NCBI GenBank assembly: GCA_050260055.1
Contig: JBLNBO010000033.1
Coordinates: forward strand, 62,001 to 126,000
Length of the DNA stretch: 64,000 nt
Direction: 5' to 3'
DNA from: JBLMYQ01 sp050260055
GTDB taxonomy: Bacteria > Bacillota > Clostridia > Acetivibrionales > UBA4821
Every line of letters starts with the position of its first letter. The stretch's first letter is position 1. The translations under genes were made by a program, and so were the position numbers. Of this stretch, positions 25,574-35,281 are shown piece after piece. The notes beneath the pieces were generated by a model. The model saw only the letters and a program-made list of their open reading frames with translations, did no database searches and had not been told where the DNA came from.

Positions 25574-28500
25574 CTAACCCTTTAAGCTGTTTACTATTTC
25601 ATTAATTCTTTGAACCTGAAGGGCAAATGCCTCTAATTTAATATCAATAACTTGAGGAAATGGATTACCATCCGTTTCAATACTCAAAAATGGAAGGTTA
25701 GGGTATTTTTCTATTACTGTTTTAACTATTTCGCTCTGAGTTATCTTTGATTTATGACTGCTAAGCTTGGTTGACAAAATAGCTTCTGCAATTCTTGAAG
25801 GCATGCACCCAAATGGCCCGATAGAAATAACTCCATCAACATGGTCAATAATATCAGTAATAGCTGTGCCAACTGTCAATATAGCTTCTCCAGGCAATTG
25901 TGGAGATATAAGTTCATCAGCATTTTTAATGACTTCTTCCACATCTATTATATGGAAATCAATAAGATTTGACTTTGCAAATATCTTCTTAATTTCTTTT
26001 TCTAACTTAATCTTTATTATACTTGATAATTTTACAGATACCTTGTCTTTGTAATTTGCCTTTACTGCAAGATTATTCTTAACGAGATAATCAACGTAAT
26101 AAATCCATTCAATTACTGAAGCAACGGTTGTTATAATGCCTTTATTCGCAAGCTTTTCAACCAGGTGCTGTCTTGAGAATCCATCCCTTCTTACATATAT
26201 CTCTCCAACAATAGCAACTTTCTTAGCATCATGCACAGAATGTTTTAGCTTTACCTTCGAGAACTCTGCGGCTGCATTTTTTAGCTTTTGATTTAAAACA
26301 TGTCCGTTATCTTTTGCAATGCTTTCCATAATAATTTCAACCTGAGAATCAAAAATCTTAAGTGCTTTCTTTCTGTCAACTGCTAAAGCTAAAAGCGCGC
26401 TGTATATATTCTCCAACGCGTCTGAGATTACAACTGATTTCCATGTTCTCAGCATGAATTTTGCGCCAAAACCCCCATAGGAATTTCCTGATGAAAGTGT
26501 TAGGAGCGCAACATTTTTGATACCCATTTTCGTCATAAGCTTTTCAGTAAAAATATGATACTGCCCAAATCTGCATGGGCCTTCAGACTCAGGCATAAAG
26601 TAAACAAAAGTCTTGCTATTATCGTAATTTTTATTAAGGTAATTAAGAAGGCTTCCTACTGTTAAAGTAAGCGGCAAGCACTCTTTGCAGGCAGAATTTG
26701 CCCTTCCAAGCTGAAGTTCCTCTTCAGCAGGAGCATCGAGCACTTCTGCATCTATTCCAACATGTCTCATTGTTGCTGCTAAACTTCTTGATGAAATATG
26801 CCCCATAGAAGGTATAAGAACCTTGATTCTTGGGTCAGTCAATTCAAGATATTCGCCGTTTGCCGTTCTGATTTTCTTTTTCTTTTCATCATATACAGTC
26901 TTAAAATGCTTATGCGCTTTTTTATTATTTTCATTTTTGTAATTCTTCATTACATCTATAAATGCATCTATTCTCGTATCAATTCCCGCATCGGCAGTAT
27001 GACTATCAAGTTCAAGAGTGAGCGAAGGTTTGTCGCCCATTTCATCTCTGAAATATCCGACAACAAATGAATCAGGCCCACAGCTGAAATTGGTAACGAA
27101 TGTTCCGAATAGCTGTGGATGCTTGCTTACAAATCTGGCAGCTTTTAAAATCAACTGTCCATTAGACCAATACATTTTCTTATGAGGGTTTTCTTCTTCT
27201 ATCGGAAGGAAATCAAACGGTATTACTTTATAGCCTCTTGATGCAAACTTTTCAGGAATTCCCATATTCCCATCCTTAGTAAGTGCATTATATGGCCTTC
27301 CAAAAACTACAATAGCTTTTTCTCCCGTCTTTTCAATATCTCTAAGAAACTTTGCGCCTATTTCCTTTGAAGACTCCAAAAACTTATTTTGAATTCCAAC
27401 TGCATATTTATATGCCTCTTTAGCCTTTTCATTATCAACCCCTATTTCTTCTCCAATACAAATAAATGCTTGTTCCATAGAGTCATAACCTTTTGTAAAA
27501 TTCAATACAGGAGACAATACCCTTTTATCATTAACCATATTGAAAGTCGATTTTAGATAATAAGGCTCTGCCTGAACTAGTGGGCATGCCATACTTGAAG
27601 AAATGTTATTCTTAACATGCAAGCCTTTTACATGAGGCAGGAAAAAATAGTCAGGCTTCATTTTTATAAGCTCTCTAAAGTATTCATGAGCAAGTACAAC
27701 CGGGTAACAAAATGTAGAATCTTTCTTAACAATTGACTTTTCTTTCAAATCAATCTTTCCAGGCACAACAACTTCAAAACCAAGCTTATCAAAAAAATTA
27801 AAATATAATGGGAATAATGAATTTACCATTAAAGATTTGATAATACCAATTTTCTTTTTACCGCTGTTTTCCTTTTCTCTTTTTAAACCTTCATAAACCA
27901 TTTCATCTCTAAGTTTTACGAGGTCATTTTCAAGAAAGTTGTTTTCACTGGTCTTTATGCCGGCATATTTCCCACATATTCCTCCAAACGGATATTTTTT
28001 ACCTTCTATATTAATAATTGAGATATTGCATTTTCTATCACATTTGGTGTTTCCACCAGCACATACGAAAGATTTATCATAAGAAACTTCTCTTTCAATT
28101 AATTGAGAAAGATCAAATTTTTTCTCTTTAACAATACCATTTTGAAGTTTTTCCTTTACTAGAAGTGCTATACCAAAAGCTCCCATAAGGCCTGGTTCCG
28201 GAGGAACAACAATATCTCTATTCAACAATGAAGCCATAGCTATTGGTATCGCTCTGTTATAGCAAACTCCACCTTGCATGAATATTTTCTTTCCGACATA
28301 TCTACTGCCCTTAACTCTATTTAAATAGTTCTTGCATATTGAATACACAAGCCCTGCAACTATATCCTTAACATTTATGTCTTCCTGCATTGAGGTTTTT
28401 ATATCACTTCCAATAAATGCAGCACACTGGTCATTAAAATCAGGTGGTGTACTCCCCTCCATCGCAATCTCTTCAATTTTATGTACTTCGATATTCAAAT

Positions 28501-29821
28501 ACTCTGATGCACTCTCTTCAAGGAATGAACCGGTTCCCGCCGAACAGGCTTCATTCATCGCATAGTCACTTGGTACGCCCTTGATTATGTGCGTATATTT
28601 AGCATCCTGTCCGCCTATTTCAAAAATCGTATCAACCTCTGAATCAAAAAATACCGAAGCAGCAGCATGCGCGCTAATTTCATTATAAACGCAGTCTGTA
28701 AGAGCATGTATACCTGCAATCTGCCTTCCAGAACCAGTTACGCCCAAGCCGATTATCTCAACATCGCAGTTAATTTCATTTTTAATAGACATATAGCAAA
28801 ACTTTGCTGCCTTAATCGGGTCTCCTAGAGTCTTTATATAGACCGATGCAAGAATTGCATTGTCTTTTTCTCTCAGGAGAACAGCTTTGGTTGTCGTTGA
28901 GCCAACGTCTAGTCCAAGAAAACATCTATCCCCTTTTTCAGCTTTCGATTTTTTAATATCCTTAAAATGAACTCTTTCTTTTGCAAGCTTCAAAGCTGGA
29001 AGAGTAGCAAATGATTTCTTTTCATCATTAAAAAGTTGTTTCTTACTTGCAACTATAACTGTTTTATTTTCTAAAGCCCATAATGCACAGCCAAGTGCTT
29101 CAAAATATGGTGCTTCTTCAGGTATTATCAGATTAGAAATATGATCTTTCAAAGCTTTAACCATAAGCGTATTCTTACTGCATCCGCCTAAAAGCCATAC
29201 TTTTTTTGATACATTCTCTCCTAAATGTTCAAGTATTCTAAGAGACATCATATTGCACAAGCCAGCAACAATACTATCCTTATTCTGTCCCTTGTTAAGC
29301 GCATGAGTACAATCACTTTTACAGAAAACAGAACAGCGGCCGGAAACCTCATATATTTGTTCTACATGTGTTATTGCATCAGCCTGCTGGTGTGTAATTC
29401 CCATTCTCTTAATTTGTTGAAGAAAGAATTCGCCGGTTCCTGATGCACACTTGTTTCCAGTAAATAGGTTAATAACTTTATCACTTGAATCAATTTGATA
29501 TGTAGTAAAGGTCTCTCCCCCAGCACATGATATATAATCAGTTTCACCATATTTTTCTTTCAGAAAAGAATATGCATTTTCAATTGCTTCAGGTTCTGAA
29601 ATTGATGACAACCTGACAAAGTTTTTAAACTTTCTTCCCGTAACAGCTATATGGTCAGAGCTCTTTAATTCTTCATCTATGAATAAACTTTCAAAGGTTT
29701 TTCTTACATTGCCTTCATGAGTTTTTGAAATAACCTCTATGATTTTTGTTTGCTTGTCTTTTTTTTGAATAACAACCTTAGTAACTGTTGATGCGCCTAT
29801 GCACACTCCAATAGCTCTCAT
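25574..29821 (-). CDS. Giant 2-hydroxyacyl-CoA dehydratase activase-type protein
   Basis: The 1415-residue protein has two BcrAD/BadFG-type ATPase domains of the ASKHA fold in tandem (about 1-260, GVCIGASTVTKVV; about 300-570, GLDVGSTTTKAVLL), each with an activase-type cysteine loop (NKCASGTGEF; EACSAGTGSF) that in known activases bridges a 4Fe-4S cluster. A DUF2229 region follows (about 600-1000), then an HgdB-like C-terminal part with cysteines such as SACKECLPL. Such proteins occur in many Clostridia, and the real substrate is not established; in smaller relatives the activase injects one high-energy electron into a dehydratase. No separate dehydratase subunits are adjacent, which suggests an internal or distant partner. 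tlyA follows after ten bases. Confidence 0.88.
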   Translation of the reverse strand: MRAIGVCIGASTVTKVVIQKKDKQTKIIEVISKTHEGNVRKTFESLFIDEELKSSDHIAVTGRKFKNFVRLSSISEPEAIENAYSFLKEKYGETDYISCAGGETFTTYQIDSSDKVINLFTGNKCASGTGEFFLQQIKRMGITHQQADAITHVEQIYEVSGRCSVFCKSDCTHALNKGQNKDSIVAGLCNMMSLRILEHLGENVSKKVWLLGGCSKNTLMVKALKDHISNLIIPEEAPYFEALGCALWALENKTVIVASKKQLFNDEKKSFATLPALKLAKERVHFKDIKKSKAEKGDRCFLGLDVGSTTTKAVLLREKDNAILASVYIKTLGDPIKAAKFCYMSIKNEINCDVEIIGLGVTGSGRQIAGIHALTDCVYNEISAHAAASVFFDSEVDTIFEIGGQDAKYTHIIKGVPSDYAMNEACSAGTGSFLEESASEYLNIEVHKIEEIAMEGSTPPDFNDQCAAFIGSDIKTSMQEDINVKDIVAGLVYSICKNYLNRVKGSRYVGKKIFMQGGVCYNRAIPIAMASLLNRDIVVPPEPGLMGAFGIALLVKEKLQNGIVKEKKFDLSQLIEREVSYDKSFVCAGGNTKCDRKCNISIINIEGKKYPFGGICGKYAGIKTSENNFLENDLVKLRDEMVYEGLKREKENSGKKKIGIIKSLMVNSLFPLYFNFFDKLGFEVVVPGKIDLKEKSIVKKDSTFCYPVVLAHEYFRELIKMKPDYFFLPHVKGLHVKNNISSSMACPLVQAEPYYLKSTFNMVNDKRVLSPVLNFTKGYDSMEQAFICIGEEIGVDNEKAKEAYKYAVGIQNKFLESSKEIGAKFLRDIEKTGEKAIVVFGRPYNALTKDGNMGIPEKFASRGYKVIPFDFLPIEEENPHKKMYWSNGQLILKAARFVSKHPQLFGTFVTNFSCGPDSFVVGYFRDEMGDKPSLTLELDSHTADAGIDTRIDAFIDVMKNYKNENNKKAHKHFKTVYDEKKKKIRTANGEYLELTDPRIKVLIPSMGHISSRSLAATMRHVGIDAEVLDAPAEEELQLGRANSACKECLPLTLTVGSLLNYLNKNYDNSKTFVYFMPESEGPCRFGQYHIFTEKLMTKMGIKNVALLTLSSGNSYGGFGAKFMLRTWKSVVISDALENIYSALLALAVDRKKALKIFDSQVEIIMESIAKDNGHVLNQKLKNAAAEFSKVKLKHSVHDAKKVAIVGEIYVRRDGFSRQHLVEKLANKGIITTVASVIEWIYYVDYLVKNNLAVKANYKDKVSVKLSSIIKIKLEKEIKKIFAKSNLIDFHIIDVEEVIKNADELISPQLPGEAILTVGTAITDIIDHVDGVISIGPFGCMPSRIAEAILSTKLSSHKSKITQSEIVKTVIEKYPNLPFLSIETDGNPFPQVIDIKLEAFALQVQRINEIVNSLKG

Positions 29822-29908
29822 AACCGTTTTGGTCCACCTTTCGTACTTTTTTCGTCCTTTATATTTTAATCATTTAAATAGATAATGTCAAAAAAAATAA
29901 TGGCGTTA

Positions 29909-30577
29909 TTACGCCATTTGAAAATCTTTTGATTTTATATACTTTTGTATCTTTCCTATTGCCCTTTTTTCAATTCGGCTTATATAGGATTGGCTCTTCC
30001 CAAGAATTTCAGATGCTTCTTTCTGCGTCCTAAGATTTTCACCAAAGTATCTTAACGTTATTATCTCTTGCTCAAGCTTCGATAGCTTTGTGTCGAAAGC
30101 TTTTTGCAATAGTTTATAAAATTCGGTCATCTGCATATCTTTTAAAAATAAAATTTCTACGTCTTCATCATAATAGTTCACTATATCCTTAATCTTAAGC
30201 TCTGCTCCATTATCATCAATACTGATGCAGCTTTCAATCGATAGTACACCACTATTCTTTTTTATTGACCTCAAATACATCAATATTTCATTCTCAATAC
30301 ATCTTGAAGCATATGTTGCAAATTTGATTTCTTTATGAGGATCATAAGTTTTTGCCGCTTTAATAAGTCCGATGAATCCCTGTGATACCATATCTTCGTA
30401 CTCATTACTAAATTTGGTAAAGAACTTTGCAATATGCAATACTAGTCTCATATTTTTTTCGACTAATAAGCCTCTTACACTCTCATCGCCATCTCGCAAT
30501 CTTTTAATATATTGCTTTTCTTCTTGATCTTTCAGCGGCTCAGGCAATTCATTCAAAGCTGATGAATAAACAAACAT
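29909..30577 (-). CDS. sigK: Sporulation sigma factor, SigK-like
   Basis: The 222-residue protein is a sigma-70 family factor with regions 2 (RLVLHIAKFFTKFSNEYEDM, GLIKAAKTYDP, FATYASRCIENEILMYLR) and 4 (QEIITLRYFGENLRTQKEASEILG, a helix-turn-helix). The ENEILM block and the LPEPL start are typical of SigK/SigE-type sporulation factors, and the short N-terminus fits clostridial SigK, which lacks the long pro-sequence of Bacillus. I start at the ATG at 30577; a GTG three codons upstream is too close to its ribosome binding site. It sits directly behind the spoIIIA operon, which supports a mother-cell role. Distinguishing SigK from a related factor needs a tree. Confidence 0.72.
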   Translation of the reverse strand: MFVYSSALNELPEPLKDQEEKQYIKRLRDGDESVRGLLVEKNMRLVLHIAKFFTKFSNEYEDMVSQGFIGLIKAAKTYDPHKEIKFATYASRCIENEILMYLRSIKKNSGVLSIESCISIDDNGAELKIKDIVNYYDEDVEILFLKDMQMTEFYKLLQKAFDTKLSKLEQEIITLRYFGENLRTQKEASEILGKSQSYISRIEKRAIGKIQKYIKSKDFQMA

Positions 30578-30625
30578 ACCCAACACATCCCTTCAAACAT
30601 CCGTTTTTTGCTTTACAACTCCTCC

Positions 30626-30643
30626 CCTTCCTTCTAAGGAAGG
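30626..30643. repeat. 8-bp hairpin before the sigK-like gene
   Basis: CCTTCCTT-CT-AAGGAAGG is a perfect stem within 50 bp of the sigK-like start. It is placed where spoIIIA transcripts would end or where the sigK leader begins; it lacks a T-tract. Confidence 0.4.
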
Positions 30644-30745
30644 CTATTTCTTTAACATCTCTTGATGGAATTAATCCATGAATCCTATACTTATATATTC
30701 TCTTTTTTACTTTCTACCATATTATGTTTATTTTGTAAACATATG

Positions 30746-31393
30746 TTATTTTACTACTATTTTAATATTTTCAATCGGAATTTTTGTTTCCCTTACCACA
30801 ATGTCTTTAATCTGTGCCGCTTGGGCATTTGTTATCTGACTATTATTAAGAACAATGACATTAACGCTATTGTCATTAATGAAAACAATTACATCCTGAA
30901 ATCCTTTCGCCTTAATCAACTTTTCTATTATCATTTCTTTCTCCCACTTTTGTGAGAGCTCAGTCAACTTATTTTGTGCCTTTGCTTGTGACTCAGTTGT
31001 TGAGGTTTCACTTGAAATAATCTTTTCGAATATTTCGGTTTCTTCGTCCCGCACTCGTTCTCTTTCCATCCTGGCTTCATCAAAAAAAGTTTCCTGACTT
31101 ACTGCACTGTTTGATGCCGCATTAATCTGCTGCTTTGGCACTTGTGTGCTGTTGTCTTTTGGAACAACCGATGAACTGCTTACTGGCGAAGCTTGCCCAA
31201 TCTCTACATCTTCGGTCTGTTCAACCAAGGTTGCATCTCCCAATCTTTCGCTGGTAAACTTTTCTCCCATATTTCCGGTTAGTTCTTGGGAAAATGGCTC
31301 CTTTCCCTTAAAAGTATAATTCAGATATCCTGCTGCAATTATCATAACTGCAACCGACAATGCAACAACCTGATTTCTTTTTATTACTGTCAT
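30746..31393 (-). CDS. spoIIIAH: Stage III sporulation protein AH
   Basis: SpoIIIAH is the mother-cell half of the channel that connects mother cell and forespore; it binds SpoIIQ in the forespore membrane. The 215-residue protein has a short cytosolic start, one membrane helix (about residues 9-25) and an extracellular C-terminal domain of the YscJ/FliF ring-building type (about residues 130-215). I start at the ATG at 31393 after AAAGGAGGG; the frame is open eight codons further, but those contain the ribosome binding site. It is the last gene of the spoIIIA operon. Confidence 0.95.
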   Translation of the reverse strand: MTVIKRNQVVALSVAVMIIAAGYLNYTFKGKEPFSQELTGNMGEKFTSERLGDATLVEQTEDVEIGQASPVSSSSVVPKDNSTQVPKQQINAASNSAVSQETFFDEARMERERVRDEETEIFEKIISSETSTTESQAKAQNKLTELSQKWEKEMIIEKLIKAKGFQDVIVFINDNSVNVIVLNNSQITNAQAAQIKDIVVRETKIPIENIKIVVK

Positions 31394-31450
31394 TACAATA
31401 CCCTCCTTTATTAACAATTTATCATTGATAATTTAGAATAATACTAGGCC

Positions 31451-32050
31451 CTAGTTCTTTTTAAATACCCTAATTCTGTATCCCGATATCCCTGTTGCAG
31501 CTTCAACTGCAGAAACAATATCTGCTTTCACGGTTGAATTATCACCTCCTTCAGCAGCAATAACCACCCCCTGAATCTTCGATGCCATCTGTCTTACTAC
31601 CACAGGCTTCTTAGTTCCACTTTGTTCATCAGCCATTACATAGCTCGTTTCTATATTATTCTGGATGGTTTTCCTCTCTCCACCTGTTGAATCTCTCTCA
31701 TTTGTATTCGTCTGATTATTCTTTTCTTCTCTAGCCAATACTGACTCAGGACCGGAAGAGTATGTTATTATAACCGATACTCTGCCTACTCCCCTAATCT
31801 CTGAAAGAATTTTCGCCAATCTTTGTTCAAGCTTGAAATTTAATTCATTTTCTGCCTTCTGCGATTGAACAGCAGGGGAATATACTATATCCTTTTTAGA
31901 ACTGCTACCATCAGAAGAACCAAAAAAGTTACTAATAAGAATTAGGAGTATTCCAATGATTATGAAAATTATTAAGTACTCAACAACTTTTTTATTACCT
32001 TGTTTTACTCCAGGTATCTTTTCTATGTATTTTTTAAATATATCTCCCAT
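31451..32050 (-). CDS. spoIIIAG: Stage III sporulation protein AG
   Basis: SpoIIIAG builds a large ring in the mother-cell engulfment membrane as part of the feeding-tube apparatus. The 199-residue protein has one membrane helix at about residues 25-43 and an extracellular domain with the conserved LEQRLAKILSEIRGVGRVSV segment and the C-terminal ring-building motif. The ATG at 32050 follows AGAGGAAAA. The operon order AF-AG-AH is conserved. Confidence 0.95.
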   Translation of the reverse strand: MGDIFKKYIEKIPGVKQGNKKVVEYLIIFIIIGILLILISNFFGSSDGSSSKKDIVYSPAVQSQKAENELNFKLEQRLAKILSEIRGVGRVSVIITYSSGPESVLAREEKNNQTNTNERDSTGGERKTIQNNIETSYVMADEQSGTKKPVVVRQMASKIQGVVIAAEGGDNSTVKADIVSAVEAATGISGYRIRVFKKN

Positions 32051-32145
32051 GTATTTTTCCTCTCTTTCCTCTTCCTTTAAAATACTGATATTATCTGCAG
32101 TTAATTATTATTCTTATTGTTTTGCTTATCTTAATAATAAATATA

Positions 32146-32763
32146 TTAATTCCCTGAACTTAAAACTTTGATATTCTGTGGATTTACTCTGCATGTATAA
32201 GAAACATCTTTTATGATTTTATTCTTAATCTCTTCAGAAATTTCTTCTGAGTTTTCTACATTCTTTTTCTTGTCTTTTCCAATTTCGATTTTTATAGGCT
32301 TAATCTCAGAATTCTTAAGATTCTTATTCTTTTTACTTATATATAAAACAATCTCTTCAATATCTCCTAGCCCATTGCTATCAACATTCTTTTTCACTTT
32401 ACATACAACCTTTTCACAATAAACCTCATCAAATTGATTTACTTGGTTTCTTATGCTTGATTCCATCTTGGCTCTATAAGTTTCAATAACTTGTTTAGTC
32501 CTTAGACTCTCAAGCTCTGTGCCTTTTATCTTCAAATCTTCTATAGGTATAGGCTCTTTAAGATTCATCTCCGGCATTTCAAACTTAAAATCTTTATTAA
32601 AAGCTCTTACCAGCGGCGAGATTATTATCAAAACTACCAATACCCCGGCAACCAGATTTACATATTTCCTCATTTTCCCGTCTGAAAGAATTATTTCAAT
32701 AATTGATACAAAAAGAATTACTGCTATTATATTCGACACCCAAGTTTTTACTGATTCAAGCAC
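32146..32763 (-). CDS. spoIIIAF: Stage III sporulation protein AF
   Basis: SpoIIIAF is a small membrane component of the SpoIIIA complex. The 205-residue protein has two N-terminal membrane helices (about residues 9-24 and 35-53) and a soluble C-terminal domain. The start is GTG at 32763 behind GAAGGTAG. It follows spoIIIAE with a 133-bp gap, the longest inside the operon, holding no visible gene. Confidence 0.93.
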   Translation of the reverse strand: MLESVKTWVSNIIAVILFVSIIEIILSDGKMRKYVNLVAGVLVVLIIISPLVRAFNKDFKFEMPEMNLKEPIPIEDLKIKGTELESLRTKQVIETYRAKMESSIRNQVNQFDEVYCEKVVCKVKKNVDSNGLGDIEEIVLYISKKNKNLKNSEIKPIKIEIGKDKKKNVENSEEISEEIKNKIIKDVSYTCRVNPQNIKVLSSGN

Positions 32764-32896
32764 TAAACTACCTTCTTTCTTTTACGATATCTACCGCCGC
32801 TAGTACTTTATCCTTTTCAAGCGGCGCTACGGTTCTGGATAACAGCTTCTAACGTTATAGTAGGTATATTCATTCCTCTAACCTTAAGAATTCTAT

Positions 32897-34051
32897 TTAT
32901 CTAATCATGGTTGCTATGCCGCCAGTTTTTATTAAAGCTGCAATAGCTATGATAAACATAAAACTTATAGAAACAATTATTGAAAACAATAGTACAAGGG
33001 TTCCACCGACATCATCCAGGCATTTGGTTATCCTTGAATCCGTAATAGGCTGAACTAATACTGCTGCCAATTTATAAACAAGCGCCATAGCAAGTATTTT
33101 TATAAGAGGAATAAGCACTATTCCTAAAATAAGAATCATTCCTAATACCCCTATTGAATTTTTTATTATCAAAGAACATCCCAGTACAGTTTCAACCGAA
33201 TCGGAAAGAATTTGTCCTACAAATGGAACTGCCTTTGAAAAAGCAAACTTGAAAGTTTTTCCCGTAACCCCGTCTATTGTTCCCGCCAGACTTGCCTCAA
33301 CACTTACAATTGAAACAAATATTGTAAGCATAAGCCCCATTGTCCATACCGTAATAATTCTTACAAAACCACTAAGCTTAGAAAGCTGAATCTTGTCAGA
33401 AATATTTCCCGCTATCGAAAGCACAGCAACCAGCAGAACTGCTGGTATAATAAAAGTTGCCAGCAGTGTGCTTACAATACCCACAACTGCCATTATCACA
33501 GGATAAAGAACCCCGGAAGAAGTTACATTTCCCATTGAAATCATTAGTGTAACAAGCGTAGGTATTATTGCTTCCATAAATCCAACTATTTCATAAACAG
33601 TTTCTTGCCCCAACAAAACTGCATCCTTAAAACCTACAATTATAAAAGAAACCATTAAAAGATAACATATATAAAAGGCTATTTCCGAAGTTCCTCCCTG
33701 TAGGTTATCCTGCAGATTTTTTAAAACTGCACATAATATTGCAATTATCAATACTTTTATCACAATTGCAATATTTGCTTTAACTTCCTTAATAAAGAAC
33801 CCTGAAATCCTTTCAAAAATTCCCTTGGAATCAATATTTAAATTACCCTGTGATATTTCCTTAATAATAGTATTTGCATCAAATCCAGGGAAAACTTCCC
33901 CAGCTTTATCATTTAAATTCTCAATAATTTCAGGTAGTCCAACAGCTTCTGCCTGTTCCACAGCAATATTATTTTCTGCATATGCTGCGATTGGAACATT
34001 CAATAAAACCAAAAATATAATTGTAAGTATTTTAGCTGTTATCTTTTGCAT
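32897..34051 (-). CDS. spoIIIAE: Stage III sporulation protein AE
   Basis: SpoIIIAE is the largest polytopic membrane protein of the SpoIIIA channel, likely forming part of the export core. The protein has an N-terminal signal-like helix (ending in AYA near residue 25), an extracellular stretch and about seven to eight membrane helices. I start at the ATG at 34051 because TGGAGAA lies five bases upstream; an ATG four codons earlier is possible. spoIIIAD ends 13 bases upstream. Confidence 0.95.
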   Translation of the reverse strand: MQKITAKILTIIFLVLLNVPIAAYAENNIAVEQAEAVGLPEIIENLNDKAGEVFPGFDANTIIKEISQGNLNIDSKGIFERISGFFIKEVKANIAIVIKVLIIAILCAVLKNLQDNLQGGTSEIAFYICYLLMVSFIIVGFKDAVLLGQETVYEIVGFMEAIIPTLVTLMISMGNVTSSGVLYPVIMAVVGIVSTLLATFIIPAVLLVAVLSIAGNISDKIQLSKLSGFVRIITVWTMGLMLTIFVSIVSVEASLAGTIDGVTGKTFKFAFSKAVPFVGQILSDSVETVLGCSLIIKNSIGVLGMILILGIVLIPLIKILAMALVYKLAAVLVQPITDSRITKCLDDVGGTLVLLFSIIVSISFMFIIAIAALIKTGGIATMIR

Positions 34052-34064
34052 AAAATTCTCCATT

Positions 34065-34451
34065 CTACGGCATTATTCTAACTAGGAGATCTAAAACTGC
34101 TGCAAATATAGGTACTGACAGCGCAATTACTATAATCTTCCCGGCAAACTCCATCTTATAAGCCAAAGCAGATTCGCCGGAATCTCTACATATACTTGCT
34201 GCAAACTCTGTCAAAAAGGCTATACCGGTTATTTTTATAACCGTCTTAAGAAATTCCGCCTGGATTCCTGCCTTTTGTGCAAAGGAATTCATAATATCAA
34301 TAACCGAAGACAACTGCGTAATTACAAGAATAAATATAGTTATTCCCGCTGCCAGAGTAATCTGTATAGAAATCTCCGGCCTTTGCGGCTTTATCACTGC
34401 AGCTGCCGTTGCTGCCATTATTCCTATGCCAATTATTTTAAATATCTCCAT
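34065..34451 (-). CDS. spoIIIAD: Stage III sporulation protein AD
   Basis: SpoIIIAD is a small membrane protein of the SpoIIIA complex related to SpoIIIAC. The 128-residue protein has four hydrophobic segments, including AATAAAVIKPQRPEISIQI near the start, which is characteristic. The ATG follows GGTGAG. It is the fourth gene in the operon order. Confidence 0.95.
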   Translation of the reverse strand: MEIFKIIGIGIMAATAAAVIKPQRPEISIQITLAAGITIFILVITQLSSVIDIMNSFAQKAGIQAEFLKTVIKITGIAFLTEFAASICRDSGESALAYKMEFAGKIIVIALSVPIFAAVLDLLVRIMP

Positions 34452-34499
34452 AACTCACCCCCTACCCCCTCTCTTAAAATAGAGGGGGAAACGGCCATT

Positions 34500-34694
34500 C
34501 TACAAGTTGAATACCGATTTTACAGTTTCAAATAGCCTGCTGATCTCTTTAATTACCATCATTAACACCACTATCAATCCTGCAAGCGTGGTAAGCATTG
34601 CTTGTTCTTCTCTGCCTGCCCTTATAAGAACCTGATTTAAAACCGATACCAATATTCCTATTGCAGCAATTTTGAAAATTAAATCTATTCCCAT
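34500..34694 (-). CDS. spoIIIAC: Stage III sporulation protein AC
   Basis: SpoIIIAC is a two-helix membrane peptide of the SpoIIIA complex. I start at the ATG at 34694, behind TGGAGGT, giving 64 residues that begin M-G-I-D like other SpoIIIAC proteins. The in-frame GTG four codons earlier lies within the ribosome binding site. Two membrane helices span about residues 5-22 and 31-50. Confidence 0.94.
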   Translation of the reverse strand: MGIDLIFKIAAIGILVSVLNQVLIRAGREEQAMLTTLAGLIVVLMMVIKEISRLFETVKSVFNL

Positions 34695-34730
34695 TTTAAC
34701 CTCCACTTTACTGTTAACTGACTACTTCTT

Positions 34731-35246
34731 CTAACAAAGAATAATTACTAAAGTTAACCCTGCAAATATACCCATATTTTTTAGCAATTTCCCATTTTTT
34801 GCTCTTTCCTCTTCCGCTTTCCGTTCCTGGCTTTTTAACCTTTCAACAACCAATTTGATATTCTTTACCTGATTTTCAGCATCAGCATTACCCAGCGAGC
34901 CTCCTAAAGATTCAAGAATTGAAAAATCCTCATTGTTTAATGAAAAAAGAACCTTCTTTTCTTCAAGTGCAAATTTCCAAGCAAGAAAGGCATTCATTCT
35001 GTTTTCCTGCATATTTTCTGCCGCTAAACTAAAAACTTTTGATGTCTTTTCATCAATAAGTAAAGAAATCTTTATAAATGCTTCAGGTAAAGTGGAAAGT
35101 GCAAATCTTATCTCTGTCTCCAGCATATTAAGCGCCTGAATAAACCTTCTAAGTTCTTTTACTCTCTCATATTTTGTTGATGCTAGAAAAAATCCGATAA
35201 GTGCACATGCAGAAAAAACTATTGTACAACCTACTATTTTTATCAT
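34731..35246 (-). CDS. spoIIIAB: Stage III sporulation protein AB
   Basis: SpoIIIAB is a bitopic protein of the SpoIIIA complex, with weak structural likeness to type II secretion GspF-like parts. The 171-residue protein has a membrane helix at each end (about residues 3-20 and 153-170) and a helical middle containing LNMLETEIRFALSTLPEAF, typical for the family. Confidence 0.94.
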   Translation of the reverse strand: MIKIVGCTIVFSACALIGFFLASTKYERVKELRRFIQALNMLETEIRFALSTLPEAFIKISLLIDEKTSKVFSLAAENMQENRMNAFLAWKFALEEKKVLFSLNNEDFSILESLGGSLGNADAENQVKNIKLVVERLKSQERKAEEERAKNGKLLKNMGIFAGLTLVIILC

Positions 35247-35281
35247 AATTCACCCTTTACATTTGTTCTGTATTTTAGGTA

